Shown here: piece by piece, positions 43,355 to 53,379 of the stretch
Position numbering within the stretch: the stretch's first letter is position 1
Layout of the letters: every line of letters starts with the position of its first letter
Source: Myxococcus sp. CA023
Lineage (GTDB): Bacteria > Myxococcota > Myxococcia > Myxococcales > Myxococcaceae
Direction: 5' to 3'
DNA: 57,898 nucleotides
Assembly: GCF_010998615.1 (NCBI RefSeq)
Contig: NZ_JAAEAH010000062.1
Coordinates: forward strand, 1-57,898
The notes under the pieces: model-generated
Told to the model about the DNA's origin: nothing
The model's database searches: none
Seen by the model: only the letters and a program-made list of their open reading frames with translations
Position numbers and translations under genes: made by a program

Positions 43355-45871
43355 CTAACGGCAGCGCGGCTGCCGCTTGAGGGAAACGCTCGCCGTGGCC
43401 GGCTCATTGCCTGGCGCCGCGTCCGGGACGTCCACCTCGGCCTCGTTGTGGCACTTCAGCTTCAGGGTGAGCTGCCGCGCGCTGGGAGGCACCTGCACGA
43501 CGGCGGGCGTGGTGACGCCCATGTCCTTGCCGTCCACGAAGATGGTGGCACCGGCCGGCTTGGACTCCACCTTCACCGACACCCGCATCACCGACGGCTC
43601 CAGCTTGAGCGACACCTCCACCGGTCCACCACCGGACACCGGCACCCGCTTGGACGCGGGCTTGTGGCCGGGCGCACTCACCTCCACCACCCACTCCGAC
43701 CCGCTGATGGGCACGTCCTTGATGTAGGCCGCCGACTTGCCCTGCTCGCGCACCACCCGGCCATCCACCTTCACCTCGGCCGTGGCGGGCTCCGTCGTGA
43801 GCACCAACGCCGCGGTGCGCACCAGGCTCTCCAGCACCGCCTGCACGGGCGTGACGTCCTTCCCCTCGGTGACCTCCACCGTCTTCGTGAAGGTGTTGTA
43901 GCCCTCCGCGCTCACCACCACCATGACCTTGCCGGCGGGCACCTCGCGCAGGAGCGTCGCGCTGCCACCCTCCAGGGGCACCAACTGCGTGTCCAGGCGC
44001 ACCTGCACGCGGTTGCGGACCTCCGAGGGCACTCCCTGCAGGTCCACCAGCACGTAGCCCACACCGGGCCCCGACACCGCCCAGCCGATCAGCGCCAGCA
44101 CGAGCACGGCGGCCGCGCCGATGCCGCCGAAGAGCACCTTCCTCGGAATGGGCGCTCGGCCACCCACGGGCGGCATCGCGCCGGTGGGCCGCTCCGGGGC
44201 ATCCCCATCGTCTTCATCGTCGTACGCGGGGGCCACCGGCCCGGGCGGCGCCACGGGCGGCAACGGGCGGGCCGCGGCCTGCGAGGCGTCGAGCACCTGC
44301 ACATCCCGCGTCATCCGCGGCAAGCCCCCACCCCGACTCGTCCGAGGCGTGGACCCCGAGGCGGGCGGCGGCGGCGCGTCCGAGGGCGCCAGCGTGGGCA
44401 CGGACATGGACGGCCGCACCACGGGGATGTTCGCGTGCGACATCCGTGGCGGGCCGACGGGAGGCGACAGGGGAGCGGGCGGCGAAATGACCGCCGTCCT
44501 GCCGCTGACGGGCTCGTCGTCCTCGTCGTGACCCGGCGTCGACGGCACCTCCAGCGGGGTGATGGCACGCCCGACGGCGGCACCCGGCTGCGTGGTGGGC
44601 TCTGGCGTGTCCGCGAACTCGTGGTCGCTGGAGACGAGCTGCGTCGCCCCACCCTCGTCCTCGTCGGGAGGGGGCGCAGCGGTGGCGGCCGTCAGCTTCG
44701 GCAGCGCGGCCAGCGTGGGCGAGCGGCGCACGCCACCTGGGGGCACCGCCGGCATGGCGCCCGTCATCCGGGGCTGCGGCGCTACCGGCTGCACCACCGG
44801 CACGGGCGCCGGCGGCGGCGCGGAGGGCATGATGGGGCTGTTGAAGGACGCGGCTTCCAGCGCGGCCTGCATGCCTTCGGGCGGCTTGATGTCCGCGTAG
44901 TCCAACAGGCGCTGCTTCTCGCGCTCCACGTCCTCCGCGAACGTGGACTTCATGTACTGCGCCAGGTCCTTGCGGCTGAAGATGGTGTCGCTGGTGATGA
45001 GGAAGCGCTGCAGGTCGTCGCCCAGCTCGCTGGCGTACTGGTAGCGCTCGTCCACGTCCTTGGCCAACGCCTTGAGGACGATTCGCTCCAGCGTCTCCGG
45101 GATGCGCCGGTTGTACGTGGTGGGCGACGGCACCTCCGCCTTGCGCACCTTCTCCAGCACGCTGAAGTCGCTGTCGCCCACGAAGAGGCGCTCGCCGGTC
45201 AGCATCTCGTAGAGGCACACGCCAATGGCGAACACGTCCGAGCGCCGGTCCAACGGCAGGCCGCGGATCTGCTCCGGGCTCATGTAGCCGAACTTGCCCT
45301 TGAGGATGCCGGCCTGCGTCTTGGTCGCCTTGCCGGCCGCCTTCGCGATGCCGAAGTCGATGACCTTGACCTCGCCCTCATAGGAGATGAGGACGTTCTG
45401 CGGCGAGATGTCGCGGTGGACGATGTTCATGTCCCGCCCCATCCCGTCCTTCTTCCGGTGGGCGTAGTCCAAGCCCTCGCACATCTTGGACACGCAGAAG
45501 GCCACCAGCGGCACCGGAGCGGGCTCCCCCTTCTTCCGGCACCGGTCGAAGATGGCCCGCATGTCCTTGCCGGGGATGTACTCCATCGAGATGAAGTAGC
45601 TGCCGACGATGTTGCCCAGCTCGTAGATGGACGCGACGTTGGCGTGGGTCAGCTGGACGCTGATCTTCGCCTCGTCGATGAACATCGAGATGAACTCGTC
45701 GTCCTCCGCGATGTTGGGGAGGATGCGCTTGATGGCGACGAGCCGCTCAAAGCCGCTCGCGCCGAACTGCTTCCCGCGCCACACCTCCGCCATGCCGCCA
45801 ATGTTGATGCGGTCCAGAAGGAGGTACTTCCCAAACGGGATGGGCTGCCGCTTCGGTTGAGTGGTCGTCAC
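43355..45871 (-). CDS. Ser/Thr protein kinase with PEGA domains
   Basis: An 838-residue Hanks-type kinase. The kinase domain (about 14-290) has the Gly-rich loop INIGGMAEV, Lys48 in VAIKRI, the catalytic HRDISPQN (152-159, in place of HRDLKPEN) and DFG (172-174). A Pro/Ala-rich linker (about 340-560), one membrane helix (about 570-595) and a C-terminal region of PEGA-type repeats follow (LVDLQGVPSEVRNRVQV, LTTEPATAEVKVDGRVV, VESKPAGATIFVDGKDMGV). Such transmembrane kinases are abundant in myxobacteria. The start is GTG 45871. Possible targets include the AAA ATPase next door or FHA proteins. Confidence 0.93.
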   Translation of the reverse strand: MTTTQPKRQPIPFGKYLLLDRINIGGMAEVWRGKQFGASGFERLVAIKRILPNIAEDDEFISMFIDEAKISVQLTHANVASIYELGNIVGSYFISMEYIPGKDMRAIFDRCRKKGEPAPVPLVAFCVSKMCEGLDYAHRKKDGMGRDMNIVHRDISPQNVLISYEGEVKVIDFGIAKAAGKATKTQAGILKGKFGYMSPEQIRGLPLDRRSDVFAIGVCLYEMLTGERLFVGDSDFSVLEKVRKAEVPSPTTYNRRIPETLERIVLKALAKDVDERYQYASELGDDLQRFLITSDTIFSRKDLAQYMKSTFAEDVEREKQRLLDYADIKPPEGMQAALEAASFNSPIMPSAPPPAPVPVVQPVAPQPRMTGAMPAVPPGGVRRSPTLAALPKLTAATAAPPPDEDEGGATQLVSSDHEFADTPEPTTQPGAAVGRAITPLEVPSTPGHDEDDEPVSGRTAVISPPAPLSPPVGPPRMSHANIPVVRPSMSVPTLAPSDAPPPPASGSTPRTSRGGGLPRMTRDVQVLDASQAAARPLPPVAPPGPVAPAYDDEDDGDAPERPTGAMPPVGGRAPIPRKVLFGGIGAAAVLVLALIGWAVSGPGVGYVLVDLQGVPSEVRNRVQVRLDTQLVPLEGGSATLLREVPAGKVMVVVSAEGYNTFTKTVEVTEGKDVTPVQAVLESLVRTAALVLTTEPATAEVKVDGRVVREQGKSAAYIKDVPISGSEWVVEVSAPGHKPASKRVPVSGGGPVEVSLKLEPSVMRVSVKVESKPAGATIFVDGKDMGVTTPAVVQVPPSARQLTLKLKCHNEAEVDVPDAAPGNEPATASVSLKRQPRCR

Positions 45872-45971
45872 GTGGGGGAGGGTCCGTTCTCGGCGAGCCT
45901 ATCGACCGGGGCTCCAAAGGGTCAACCTCGTGAAAGCCCCGCCCAAACTGACCAGGCAGGCAAGCGGCGGA

Positions 45972-46751
45972 TCAGGGCCCCGCCCGAGGAGAACCCGCGT
46001 CCGTGTCACCGGCAGGTGACGGTGGGGCAGCAAGGCTGTCGCGGAATGCGGCTCCTGGCTCCGCCTCATCGGGTGGAATGGGGCGCACCAGCAGGAAGCG
46101 CGCCTCGCCCGCGACGGAAACGACGGCCGGCGGGCCGAAGCGCTCCTCCGCGGGGAGGCCCACCATCGTCACCCAGGCGCCCTGCCGCTCTGGCGCCACG
46201 CAGTAGAGGATTGTCCCGGCACGCACGCCGGGAGCATCTCGCACGGGCCCCTCGCAGTCCTTTCTGACCTGGAGGGTGTACGCCGGGAGTGACTCCCCCC
46301 GCACGAGGTACGGCGGCCGGCCCAGTTCCTCCAGCAGGGACTGGAGGAGGCGCGGGTCATCCGGCACCTCCAGCGCGGAGGTACGTTCCTGCGCCGATTG
46401 GTGGAAGCGCTGGAGCGCCATGGACGCGATGTCCGTGGACGTCAGCGGCGTGCGGCTCTCCGACAGCACCAGGTCCACGAAGAGCGCGCCCACCAGGACG
46501 ATGGGCAGCAGCCGGTAGCCCTTGAAGCCCTCCTCCTTGCGCTGGAGCAGGCCCACGACGAACGCGAGCGCGGCCACCGCGGCCACGGCCAGCACCACGG
46601 CGGGCCGCTCCAGGGAGGGCACCGTCATGAAGGCGGACACGTCCGAGGTGCGGGCGCGCACGGCGTCGGAGAGGTCGCCTCCGTAAATCCAGGCGATGGC
46701 CATCAAGCTCAGCGCATTGCCAAGCAGCGTCTTGCGAGAAGGAAGTGTCAT
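45972..46751 (-). CDS. Membrane protein of unknown function in the MacB-like operon
   Basis: A 259-residue protein with about three N-terminal hydrophobic segments (LLGNALSLMAIAWIYGG, RPAVVLAVAAVAALAFVVGLLQ, YRLLPIVLVGALFVDLVLSE). A roughly 150-residue extracytoplasmic part ends in an acidic Pro-rich tail. The start ATG 46751 overlaps the permease stop (ATGA), so it is the fourth gene of the ABC operon. No known domain was recognised. It could be an accessory component of the transporter. Confidence 0.7.
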   Translation of the reverse strand: MTLPSRKTLLGNALSLMAIAWIYGGDLSDAVRARTSDVSAFMTVPSLERPAVVLAVAAVAALAFVVGLLQRKEEGFKGYRLLPIVLVGALFVDLVLSESRTPLTSTDIASMALQRFHQSAQERTSALEVPDDPRLLQSLLEELGRPPYLVRGESLPAYTLQVRKDCEGPVRDAPGVRAGTILYCVAPERQGAWVTMVGLPAEERFGPPAVVSVAGEARFLLVRPIPPDEAEPGAAFRDSLAAPPSPAGDTDAGSPRAGP

Positions 46752-48031
46752 CCGGCGAGCGTGCGTGCGGGGTCGGTGGCGGCGGCGCGGCGGCTGGGGA
46801 AGTACGCGCCCGCGAGCGCGGCGAGGAGCCCCAGGGCGACACCTCCGGCCACCACCGGCCAGGGGAAGGAGAAGAAACTGTCGGGCTTGAAGGGGAAGTT
46901 GGGCAGGTAACCCGCCGCCAGGCGGTTGACGCCCAGGGCCAGCAGCAGCGCGGCGATGGTTCCCGCGGCGCCGCCCGCGAGCCCCACCACGGCGGCCTCG
47001 GCCAGGACGATGGCGCGGATGTCCGCGCGAGAGGCCCCCACCGCCTGCATGACGCCAATCTCCTTGGCGCGCGCCCGGACGGAGGCGGACAGCGAGTGGG
47101 CGATGTTCACCGCCGCGAGGATGCAGATGAGCAGGGACAGCAGCGCCAGCGCGGAGGTGGTGAGCGCCACCGCCGCGCCCGAGTTCTCCGCCATCCGGCG
47201 CTCCTGGTCGTCGATTTCCAGCCCCATGCCCTTCACCGCGTCCACGATGACGGGCACCTGCGACGGGTCCGTGGCGACCAACGTGACACCGGAGTAGTTC
47301 TCCGCGTCCACGCCGAACGCGCGGTTGAGGCGGATTGCCGCGTCCAGCGGAATGGTGATGCCGGCCAGTAGCGCCCGGTCCGACGCCCCCACCACCTGCG
47401 CCTGCCCGGACTGCGTGGGCCCCGATGCGGACGCCGCGGCCACGTAGGAGCGGTTGAACTCCACCGGGAAGCCGAAACCCACCAGCATGTTGGCGGAGAG
47501 CTGTGGCAGCTTGCGCGCCGGAGCGAACGTCTTGTTGTACAGCTCCAGGAGTCGCGTGGACACGAGCGCCGGAATCGGCTGCCCCTCCCCCGCGTCCTTG
47601 AACTCACCCATCTGCACGTCACCCTGCACCAGCGCCGGCTCCACGCCCAGGGCCAGCACCTCCATGCCCATGCGGAGCCTGGTGCCGAAGAAGACGCCGT
47701 CGTAGCGCGTCACCGCGGGCACGCGCACGTTCATCTTCCGGTAGGCGGCCTCCACGCCGGGGAGCTCGCGCAGGCGCTCCACCGTGGGCGCGTCCAGCGT
47801 GCCACCGCCCAGCAGCGAGCCCAGCGACACCGCCGGGGGCACCACGTCCACCAGCCGCGCGTCCGTGGGGAAGACCTTCTCCCGGATGACGGCGCCAACA
47901 CCCAGGCCCAGGCCCACGAAGAACACCAGCGCGCCCACGCCCATGGCCACGCCGAAGGCGGAGAAGAACGCCCCCTTGCGCTCACGGGCGAGGCTCAGCC
48001 GGACCAGCCGGGACAGTGCGTCCAGCCTCAT
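46748..48031 (-). CDS. MacB/FtsX-type ABC transporter permease
   Basis: A 427-residue permease with an N-terminal helix (FFSAFGVAMGVGALVFFVGLGLGVGAVI). A large periplasmic domain (about 50-265) and the FtsX-type helices follow (LALLSLLICILAAVNIAHSLSASVRARAKEIGVMQAVGAS, then AAVVGLAGGAAGTIAALLLALG, then WPVVAGGVALGLLAALAGAYFPS). It pairs with the ATPase gene that overlaps it by 4 nt. Transporters of this kind move lipoproteins (LolCDE) or act mechanically on envelope components (MacB). Because a lipoprotein gene leads the operon, a lipoprotein-handling role is possible. Confidence 0.9.
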   Translation of the reverse strand: MRLDALSRLVRLSLARERKGAFFSAFGVAMGVGALVFFVGLGLGVGAVIREKVFPTDARLVDVVPPAVSLGSLLGGGTLDAPTVERLRELPGVEAAYRKMNVRVPAVTRYDGVFFGTRLRMGMEVLALGVEPALVQGDVQMGEFKDAGEGQPIPALVSTRLLELYNKTFAPARKLPQLSANMLVGFGFPVEFNRSYVAAASASGPTQSGQAQVVGASDRALLAGITIPLDAAIRLNRAFGVDAENYSGVTLVATDPSQVPVIVDAVKGMGLEIDDQERRMAENSGAAVALTTSALALLSLLICILAAVNIAHSLSASVRARAKEIGVMQAVGASRADIRAIVLAEAAVVGLAGGAAGTIAALLLALGVNRLAAGYLPNFPFKPDSFFSFPWPVVAGGVALGLLAALAGAYFPSRRAAATDPARTLAG

Positions 48032-48729
48032 GGCGAACCTCCCGTGGCCACCTGAAGCCCTGCGCGCTCCTCCACGAGCTGCCCGTCCTTGAGCCGCAGC
48101 ACGCGCCCGGCCGCCGCGCTCATCCGTTCCTCATGGGTGACGCACAACACGGTGAGTCCTTCGCGGTGCAGATCCTGGAACAAGGCGATGACGCCCGTGC
48201 CCGTGGCCGCGTCCAGGTTGCCCGTGGGCTCGTCGCACAGCAGCAGGCGGGGCTTGCCGAACAGGGCGCGGGCAATGGCCACGCGCTGCCGCTCGCCACC
48301 GGACAGGCGCACCGGCGCGCGGTCCTTCTTCGCGCCCAGGCCCACGCGCTCCAGCAGCGCCTCCGCGCGCTTGCGGGCATCCGGGGGCGCCACGCCGAAG
48401 TGCGACGGCAACAGCACGTTCTCCACCGCGGAGAGGTTGGGGATGAGGTGGAAGGACTGGAAGACGAAGCCCACGTGCGTGTTGCGGAAGTGCGCCAGGG
48501 CCTTGTCGCCCAGGCCTCGCAGCTTCACGCCGCCCACGCTGATGTCGCCGCGGTAGTCGACGTCCAGGCCGCCCAGCAGGTGGAGCAGCGTGGACTTCCC
48601 GCTGCCGGACGAGCCCACCACCGCGACGAACTCCCCTTCCGTCACGTCCAGCGACATGCCGTCGAGCACGCGCACCTGGGTGCCGTCGCCATCCACGTAC
48701 GTCTTCACGACGTCCCGCGCTTGAATCAC
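48028..48729 (-). CDS. ABC transporter ATP-binding protein (LolD/MacB-like)
   Basis: A 233-residue ATPase with Walker A GSSGSGKST, signature LSGGERQRVAIARAL and Walker B LLLCDEPTGNLD. The LolD-like NTHVGFVFQSFHLIPNLSAVENV segment is present. The GTG start 48729 overlaps the stop of the lipoprotein gene, and the stop overlaps the permease start, so all are translationally coupled. It would drive the MacB/LolCDE-type permease encoded downstream. Nothing unusual is seen in the catalytic motifs. Confidence 0.93.
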   Translation of the reverse strand: MIQARDVVKTYVDGDGTQVRVLDGMSLDVTEGEFVAVVGSSGSGKSTLLHLLGGLDVDYRGDISVGGVKLRGLGDKALAHFRNTHVGFVFQSFHLIPNLSAVENVLLPSHFGVAPPDARKRAEALLERVGLGAKKDRAPVRLSGGERQRVAIARALFGKPRLLLCDEPTGNLDAATGTGVIALFQDLHREGLTVLCVTHEERMSAAAGRVLRLKDGQLVEERAGLQVATGGSP

Positions 48730-50381
48730 GGCGCGGCCGACGGGCTTGAGGTGGCGGCGGAGGGCGCCAGGCGCAGGGACAGCTCCGCCTGGAGCGCCTT
48801 GTCCTTGCGGGACACGGCCAGCGTCACGGCGCGCAGGTCATCCACGGCCTCCAGCCAGCGCACGGTGGTGGCCTTGATGGCGAAGCCGCCAATGCCCCAG
48901 GCCTCCGACGGCAGGTTCTTCACCGCGTCCGACAGGCGCCGCAAATCCAGCACGGCGCTGAAGGCCGCGTCCTTGCCAGCGTCCTTCAGGTCCGCGGCCA
49001 CCGGCCCGTCGCCCGAGGGCTTCGCGAGCGAGGCCAGCGTGGACTCCAGCCGCGCCTTGGGCGAGGCCACCACCAGCCGGCCGTTGGGCGCGAGCGCGAA
49101 GTGCGCGCCTTCGCCCGCGCGGTAGGACGTGAGGTACACGCGCTGGCCGCTCAGCTCCGACGCCTCCACCTTCGCGCCGAAGTTCTCCGCGATGCGCGGC
49201 AGTTGCTCCAGCGTGGACTGCATCTTCGGAGCGTCCTCGGCGTCCGCGAGCGCCACCAGGTGGACGAAGCGGAAGGGGTTGGTGCGGCGCATATCCAGCA
49301 CCGGCATGCCCGCGCCCAGATTCACGGTGGGCGACAGTGACAGGCCCAGCACCGTGCCCGGCTTGAGATTGTCGAGCAGCTCGGTCTTCACGTTGAGGCC
49401 GCTGTTCTGCACCGCCCGGGTCAGGTAGCCGCCGGCCAGATAGGGCCACACGCCGTCGAGGTGCGACGCGTCCCCACGGAACTGGGCCACCAGGAAGCTG
49501 TCGGCGGGCAGCGAGGTGAGGAGCGTGCTCGCGGCGGGCGCCACCGCGTCCAGCGCCGCCAGGGACGCCTGGGTATCCGGCCAGGGTGCGTCCGCGTTCA
49601 GCGTCACCGCGCTGTCCTCGATGCGGCCCGTGAGCGTGACGCCCTGGACGGTGCCCGGCGGCACGAGCCCGGCGCCGCCCGGGAGCCAGACGTGGAAGTC
49701 ACGCTGGGCCGGGAGCCGTTGCAGCGACGCCGCCATCACCGGCTCCTTCGCGAGCGAGCGCTCTTCCGACTGCGTGGCCAGCGCCCCCAACGTGGCGGCG
49801 GTGGGCCCCGCGCCGAGCAGCGCGAAGCGCGTCCCCTTCACGAAGAAGATGCCCAGCGAGGGCGTGGCGCTGCCGGGCCGGCTGAAGGTGACCAGGTCCC
49901 CACCGTCCACGGAGGACTGCTTCTTGTCGGACGCGCCAAGGCGGCTGCGCGCGAAGTTGCCGAACGTCTCCTCGAGCTTGCCAGCGTCCTTGACGCCCAC
50001 CACGGAGATGGCTCGGTTGCCCCCGAGGAACGCCGCGCCCGCGCCGAGCTCTGGCGCGATGCCGGCCGTTTCGAGCGCCTGTCGGCTGCGCAGGTCCACG
50101 CCAATCTGGCGCATCACCGCGGAGACGTAGCCTTCCGCGGTGGAGAAGTTCTGGAGCTGCGCGGCGAACGAGGCGGCCTTCAGCTTCTGGAAGCGCGCGA
50201 GCTTCTCTCCCAGCGCGCCCAGGTCATTGATGACCACGGCGGCCTGCGCGTCGCGCGGCAGGTAGCGAGCCACCCCCACGGTCGCGGCCGGGGCGGCGGG
50301 GTCCACGTCCTTGCCACAACGGGAGCAGCCCGCGACGGCGAGCACGAGGAGGAGGGACGGAAGCCAGACTCGGCGGAGCAT
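48726..50381 (-). CDS. Lipoprotein leading the ABC operon
   Basis: A 551-residue lipoprotein (signal LLLVLAVAGC). The mature part is mixed alpha/beta with repeated DUF3352-like segments (ARYLPRDAQAAVVINDLGALGEKL, FHVWLPGGAGLVPPGTVQGV, FLVAQFRGDASHLDGVW). It starts with ATG 50381. The operon 50381-45972 has four genes with consecutive 4-nt overlaps: this lipoprotein, ATPase, permease and a membrane protein. It may be the substrate or an accessory of the transporter. Confidence 0.8.
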   Translation of the reverse strand: MLRRVWLPSLLLVLAVAGCSRCGKDVDPAAPAATVGVARYLPRDAQAAVVINDLGALGEKLARFQKLKAASFAAQLQNFSTAEGYVSAVMRQIGVDLRSRQALETAGIAPELGAGAAFLGGNRAISVVGVKDAGKLEETFGNFARSRLGASDKKQSSVDGGDLVTFSRPGSATPSLGIFFVKGTRFALLGAGPTAATLGALATQSEERSLAKEPVMAASLQRLPAQRDFHVWLPGGAGLVPPGTVQGVTLTGRIEDSAVTLNADAPWPDTQASLAALDAVAPAASTLLTSLPADSFLVAQFRGDASHLDGVWPYLAGGYLTRAVQNSGLNVKTELLDNLKPGTVLGLSLSPTVNLGAGMPVLDMRRTNPFRFVHLVALADAEDAPKMQSTLEQLPRIAENFGAKVEASELSGQRVYLTSYRAGEGAHFALAPNGRLVVASPKARLESTLASLAKPSGDGPVAADLKDAGKDAAFSAVLDLRRLSDAVKNLPSEAWGIGGFAIKATTVRWLEAVDDLRAVTLAVSRKDKALQAELSLRLAPSAATSSPSAAP

Positions 50382-50501
50382 GCGGGCACCTCAGGCTGCC
50401 TGGGACGGAGAGTCAACCGATTCGTGGAGGCCCCAGAGCCAGTCCAGGAGCCCGGATGATGGGCAGGCGACGGCCAGGAGATGGCCCCCGGCCGTGGAGC
50501 T

Positions 50502-51305
50502 TCAACGCACCCGGCTGCCGTGAGGCAGCGGGCCCCGCGTCTCCTCGGAGAACTCGAGGAACTGCTCCATCTGCCGCACGGATTCCTCGGTGGCCTCCGC
50601 CTCCGCGCTGAGCATGGTGAGCTGGCGGTTGACGACCTCCGGGTCGCGGATGGCCACGGATTGCTCGTGCGTCAGCCGCATCAGGTCCTCGATGCCCGCC
50701 AGCTGGTGGCTGACCACCTCGCGGCTCTCACCGGCCTGTTCGAAGCGCGCCAGCCGCTTGCGGAGGATGTCCACGCGGTTCTGCTTCACGTCCTTCAGCC
50801 GCGGGTTCGATTCCCGCGCCAGGTCCGCCTCCAGTTCCGCCACCTCGCGCTGCAGGTGCTCGCGGTCGGAGCTGTTCAGGTACGTGCGGTACTGGTTCAG
50901 CGTGGAGATGAGTCGCAGGAAGGACGTCAGCAGCGCATCCAACCGGGGCTCGCTGTCCGCCTCCAGCACCTTGCCGCCCGGCAGCTTCCGGTAGTTGGCG
51001 AGGATCTTCTCCTTCAGCCCGACGAGCTGCTGGTAGTGCTCTCGCTGGGAGGGCGCCAGGTCGGCCTGGAGCGCGTCCAGCGCCTTGCGCGCCGCTTCCG
51101 GGTCGTCGAGCGTGTTCGCCCGCACCGCCCGCTGGAAGCGCTTCATGGACGACATGACGCCCAGGTAGAGGCCTTCCAGGCCCAGGGCCACCAGCATGGG
51201 CAGCGGCTCGCCCGTCATGGCCGCCGAGGCAGCCGCCGTGCCCAGCCCCACCAGGTTGGCGGGCATCATGAAGGCGGCCTTGATGTAGTTCGGCGACTTC
51301 GCCAC
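50502..51305 (-). CDS. Coiled-coil protein of the PspA operon
   Basis: A 267-residue protein. An N-terminal hydrophobic stretch ([23 protein letters not shown]) and a second at about 33-50 are followed by ~200 residues of charged helices with coiled-coil character ([37 protein letters not shown]). I do not recognise the family. The start is GTG 51305, 15 nt after the solute-binding gene stop. It is the third gene after pspA and the solute-binding protein, so it is likely part of the same envelope stress response. Confidence 0.72.
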   Translation of the reverse strand: MAKSPNYIKAAFMMPANLVGLGTAAASAAMTGEPLPMLVALGLEGLYLGVMSSMKRFQRAVRANTLDDPEAARKALDALQADLAPSQREHYQQLVGLKEKILANYRKLPGGKVLEADSEPRLDALLTSFLRLISTLNQYRTYLNSSDREHLQREVAELEADLARESNPRLKDVKQNRVDILRKRLARFEQAGESREVVSHQLAGIEDLMRLTHEQSVAIRDPEVVNRQLTMLSAEAEATEESVRQMEQFLEFSEETRGPLPHGSRVR

Positions 51306-51320
51306 GTCCGTCCTCCAGCG

Positions 51321-52508
51321 TCAGGGGCCGCGAGCCTCCGACACGTACTTCAAGGCCCCCAAATCCTTCGTGTCCTCCGCGGGAGGCACCGGAGGCCCTT
51401 GCTTCAACTTCTGGAAGAGCGCCGCGGCGCTCTGGAAGAGCTCGTCATAGGTGACAGGCGCCTCGCCGGAAAGCCCGAAGAAGGCCCGATTGTCCGCCAG
51501 CGTGGCCGGCGGCGCGCTGCGGATGGCTTCAATGGGGTCGCCCAGGTACGGCGCCACCTCACCCAGCATCCGGGCCCCCGCCGTCGGGTCCTTCAACACG
51601 CTCTGCCCCGCGTCCAGGAGCCCCCGCAGCACCCGCCGCACGGCATCCGGGTAGCGGGCGGCGAAATCCCCCCTGGCTACCAGCACCGTTGCCACCAGGT
51701 GCGGCGCATCCGCCGTCGTCGCCAGCACCGCGCCTCCCCGGTCCCGAGCCGCCAGCTCCACGTCACCCCACAGCCCCACCACGGCGTCCGCCCGGCCCTC
51801 GCGCAACGCCCGTCCCGCATCCAAGGTGGTGGGTAGCTCCACCCAGCGCACGTCCGTGATGCGCAGCCCCGCGCGCGACAGCAACCACAGCGCGAAGTAG
51901 TGCGACGAGCCATACGGATACACGCCCAATCGCCTGCCACGCAGGGAGGCGAGGTCCGGCACACCCACCGCGGCCAGGGCCTCCTGCCCCCGGCTGCGCC
52001 CCACCAGCAGCAGCGTGCGAGGCGCCGCGTCCCGCAGCAACGGCACCCACGCGGCCAGCCGGTCGACGGACAGGGTGGCCATGTCCACGCCGCCGTTCTC
52101 CGCGCCAATGGACAGCGCGTGGCGCAGGTCCTCTTCCTTGGCGAAGAGCACCGCCCGCGCATCCAGCGCATAGGCCGTCTTCAGCAGCCCCTGCGCCGCA
52201 CCGGGCGGAGGCACCGGGTTGTCCAGGGTGGTGGCCCCACCCGTCGCCACCAGCAGACCCGCGGAGGCACCGCGCGGGCTGAAGCCGATGAGCACCGGCC
52301 GCAGGGGCACGGAGGCCACGTCCGCCACCGGGGCCGCCACGCCGGCCGGGAAGTCTCCCGGCGACAGGCGGACCGCCTCACGCGTGGACGGGAAGTACCG
52401 CTCCTGCAAGCGGTCCAGGTACCCCATGCGCGACGCGAGCCCATAGCTCGCGCCGAGCACACAGAGGAACAGGAAGAGGAAGAGACCTGGACCGCGGTGG
52501 AGCCTCAT
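51321..52508 (-). CDS. Solute-binding protein of the SsuA/TauA/NMT1 type
   Basis: A 395-residue protein with an N-terminal membrane helix ([18 protein letters not shown]), possibly uncleaved. Two lobes of a periplasmic-binding fold follow ([83 protein letters not shown]). Such proteins bind small organic ligands for ABC importers, but no permease or ATPase gene is in the operon. It sits between pspA (10-nt gap) and the coiled-coil gene. It may act as a periplasmic sensor rather than an importer. Confidence 0.82.
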   Translation of the reverse strand: MRLHRGPGLFLFLFLCVLGASYGLASRMGYLDRLQERYFPSTREAVRLSPGDFPAGVAAPVADVASVPLRPVLIGFSPRGASAGLLVATGGATTLDNPVPPPGAAQGLLKTAYALDARAVLFAKEEDLRHALSIGAENGGVDMATLSVDRLAAWVPLLRDAAPRTLLLVGRSRGQEALAAVGVPDLASLRGRRLGVYPYGSSHYFALWLLSRAGLRITDVRWVELPTTLDAGRALREGRADAVVGLWGDVELAARDRGGAVLATTADAPHLVATVLVARGDFAARYPDAVRRVLRGLLDAGQSVLKDPTAGARMLGEVAPYLGDPIEAIRSAPPATLADNRAFFGLSGEAPVTYDELFQSAAALFQKLKQGPPVPPAEDTKDLGALKYVSEARGP

Positions 52509-52518
52509 TCAAGACGGA

Positions 52519-53256
52519 CTACTCGACGCCGACCTTCTTGCCGATGGTCTTCTCCGGACCGCTGCCCACCTCGGACACCGGCGCCGGGCTGCTGACGAGC
52601 CCCATCTCCATCTTGAACTGCTTCACCAGTTCGTTGGCCTGGATCTTCTCGGCCTCTTCCTCGATGGACGCCGCGGTGTGGTCCACCGACTCGAGGGCCA
52701 TCTGCATGCGGGCCTCGTTGATGGCGGACTTCTCCTGCACCTTGCGCAGCATCTCATCGTGGGTCGAGTCGATGCCCGCCACGGTGAAGGACTCCATCGT
52801 GTCGGCCACCTTGGCCTGCCACTTGGCGCGGCGCGCCTCGCGGATGGCGTTCATGGCCTCCTGCGTCTTGCGCTCCTTCTCGCGCATGAACGCCTTCTTC
52901 ACCGACAGGGCCTTCTCGTACGCCTGGCGGGCCGTGGCCAGCTGCTGCTCGTTGCGGCCCAGCGCGTCCTTCTCAATCTGGAGCTTGGAGGCGTACTGCG
53001 CGGCCAGGTCGTCACGGCCCGCCTGGATGGCGGCCTTCACCTTGGCCGTCAGCGAGCGCACGTCGTCCTGGTACTTGGCGTTCTCCTTCTCCAGCAGCGT
53101 CACGTTCGCCCGGACCATGGCGATGGACTCATTCATCTTCGGGACCTGGTCGTTCAGGTCACGGACGTTCTGCTCGAGAATCAGCTCAGGGTCCTCGATG
53201 GAGGAGACGAAGAACCCGGCGAAGCTACGCATTGCTCTCTTGAATCGTTGCCACAT
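52519..53256 (-). CDS. pspA: PspA/IM30 family protein
   Basis: A 245-residue ESCRT-III-like PspA/Vipp1 protein, predicted almost entirely helical. The characteristic opening is [55 protein letters not shown] long coiled coil and a C-terminal helix follow ([22 protein letters not shown]). It protects the inner membrane under stress by forming oligomers. The start is ATG 53256 with GGAGG about 12 nt upstream. It heads an operon with a solute-binding protein and a coiled-coil protein. A directly repeated motif sits in the divergent promoter region. Confidence 0.92.
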   Translation of the reverse strand: MWQRFKRAMRSFAGFFVSSIEDPELILEQNVRDLNDQVPKMNESIAMVRANVTLLEKENAKYQDDVRSLTAKVKAAIQAGRDDLAAQYASKLQIEKDALGRNEQQLATARQAYEKALSVKKAFMREKERKTQEAMNAIREARRAKWQAKVADTMESFTVAGIDSTHDEMLRKVQEKSAINEARMQMALESVDHTAASIEEEAEKIQANELVKQFKMEMGLVSSPAPVSEVGSGPEKTIGKKVGVE

Positions 53257-53379
53257 ATCGGCGGTCTACCTCCGTCCAGACCTACTTGCAGCCACCTTAC
53301 ACGATCCCCGGGGCGAGCAAGCAGACACAGTCCCAATGTCTTCTCAGTACTTACGCGCTTCTACCTAAGGCGATTGCGG

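Noticed and set aside
43448..46267. 939-residue plus-strand frame antisense to the PEGA kinase
   Set aside because: His/Arg-rich shadow of the kinase gene with no domain or ribosome site.
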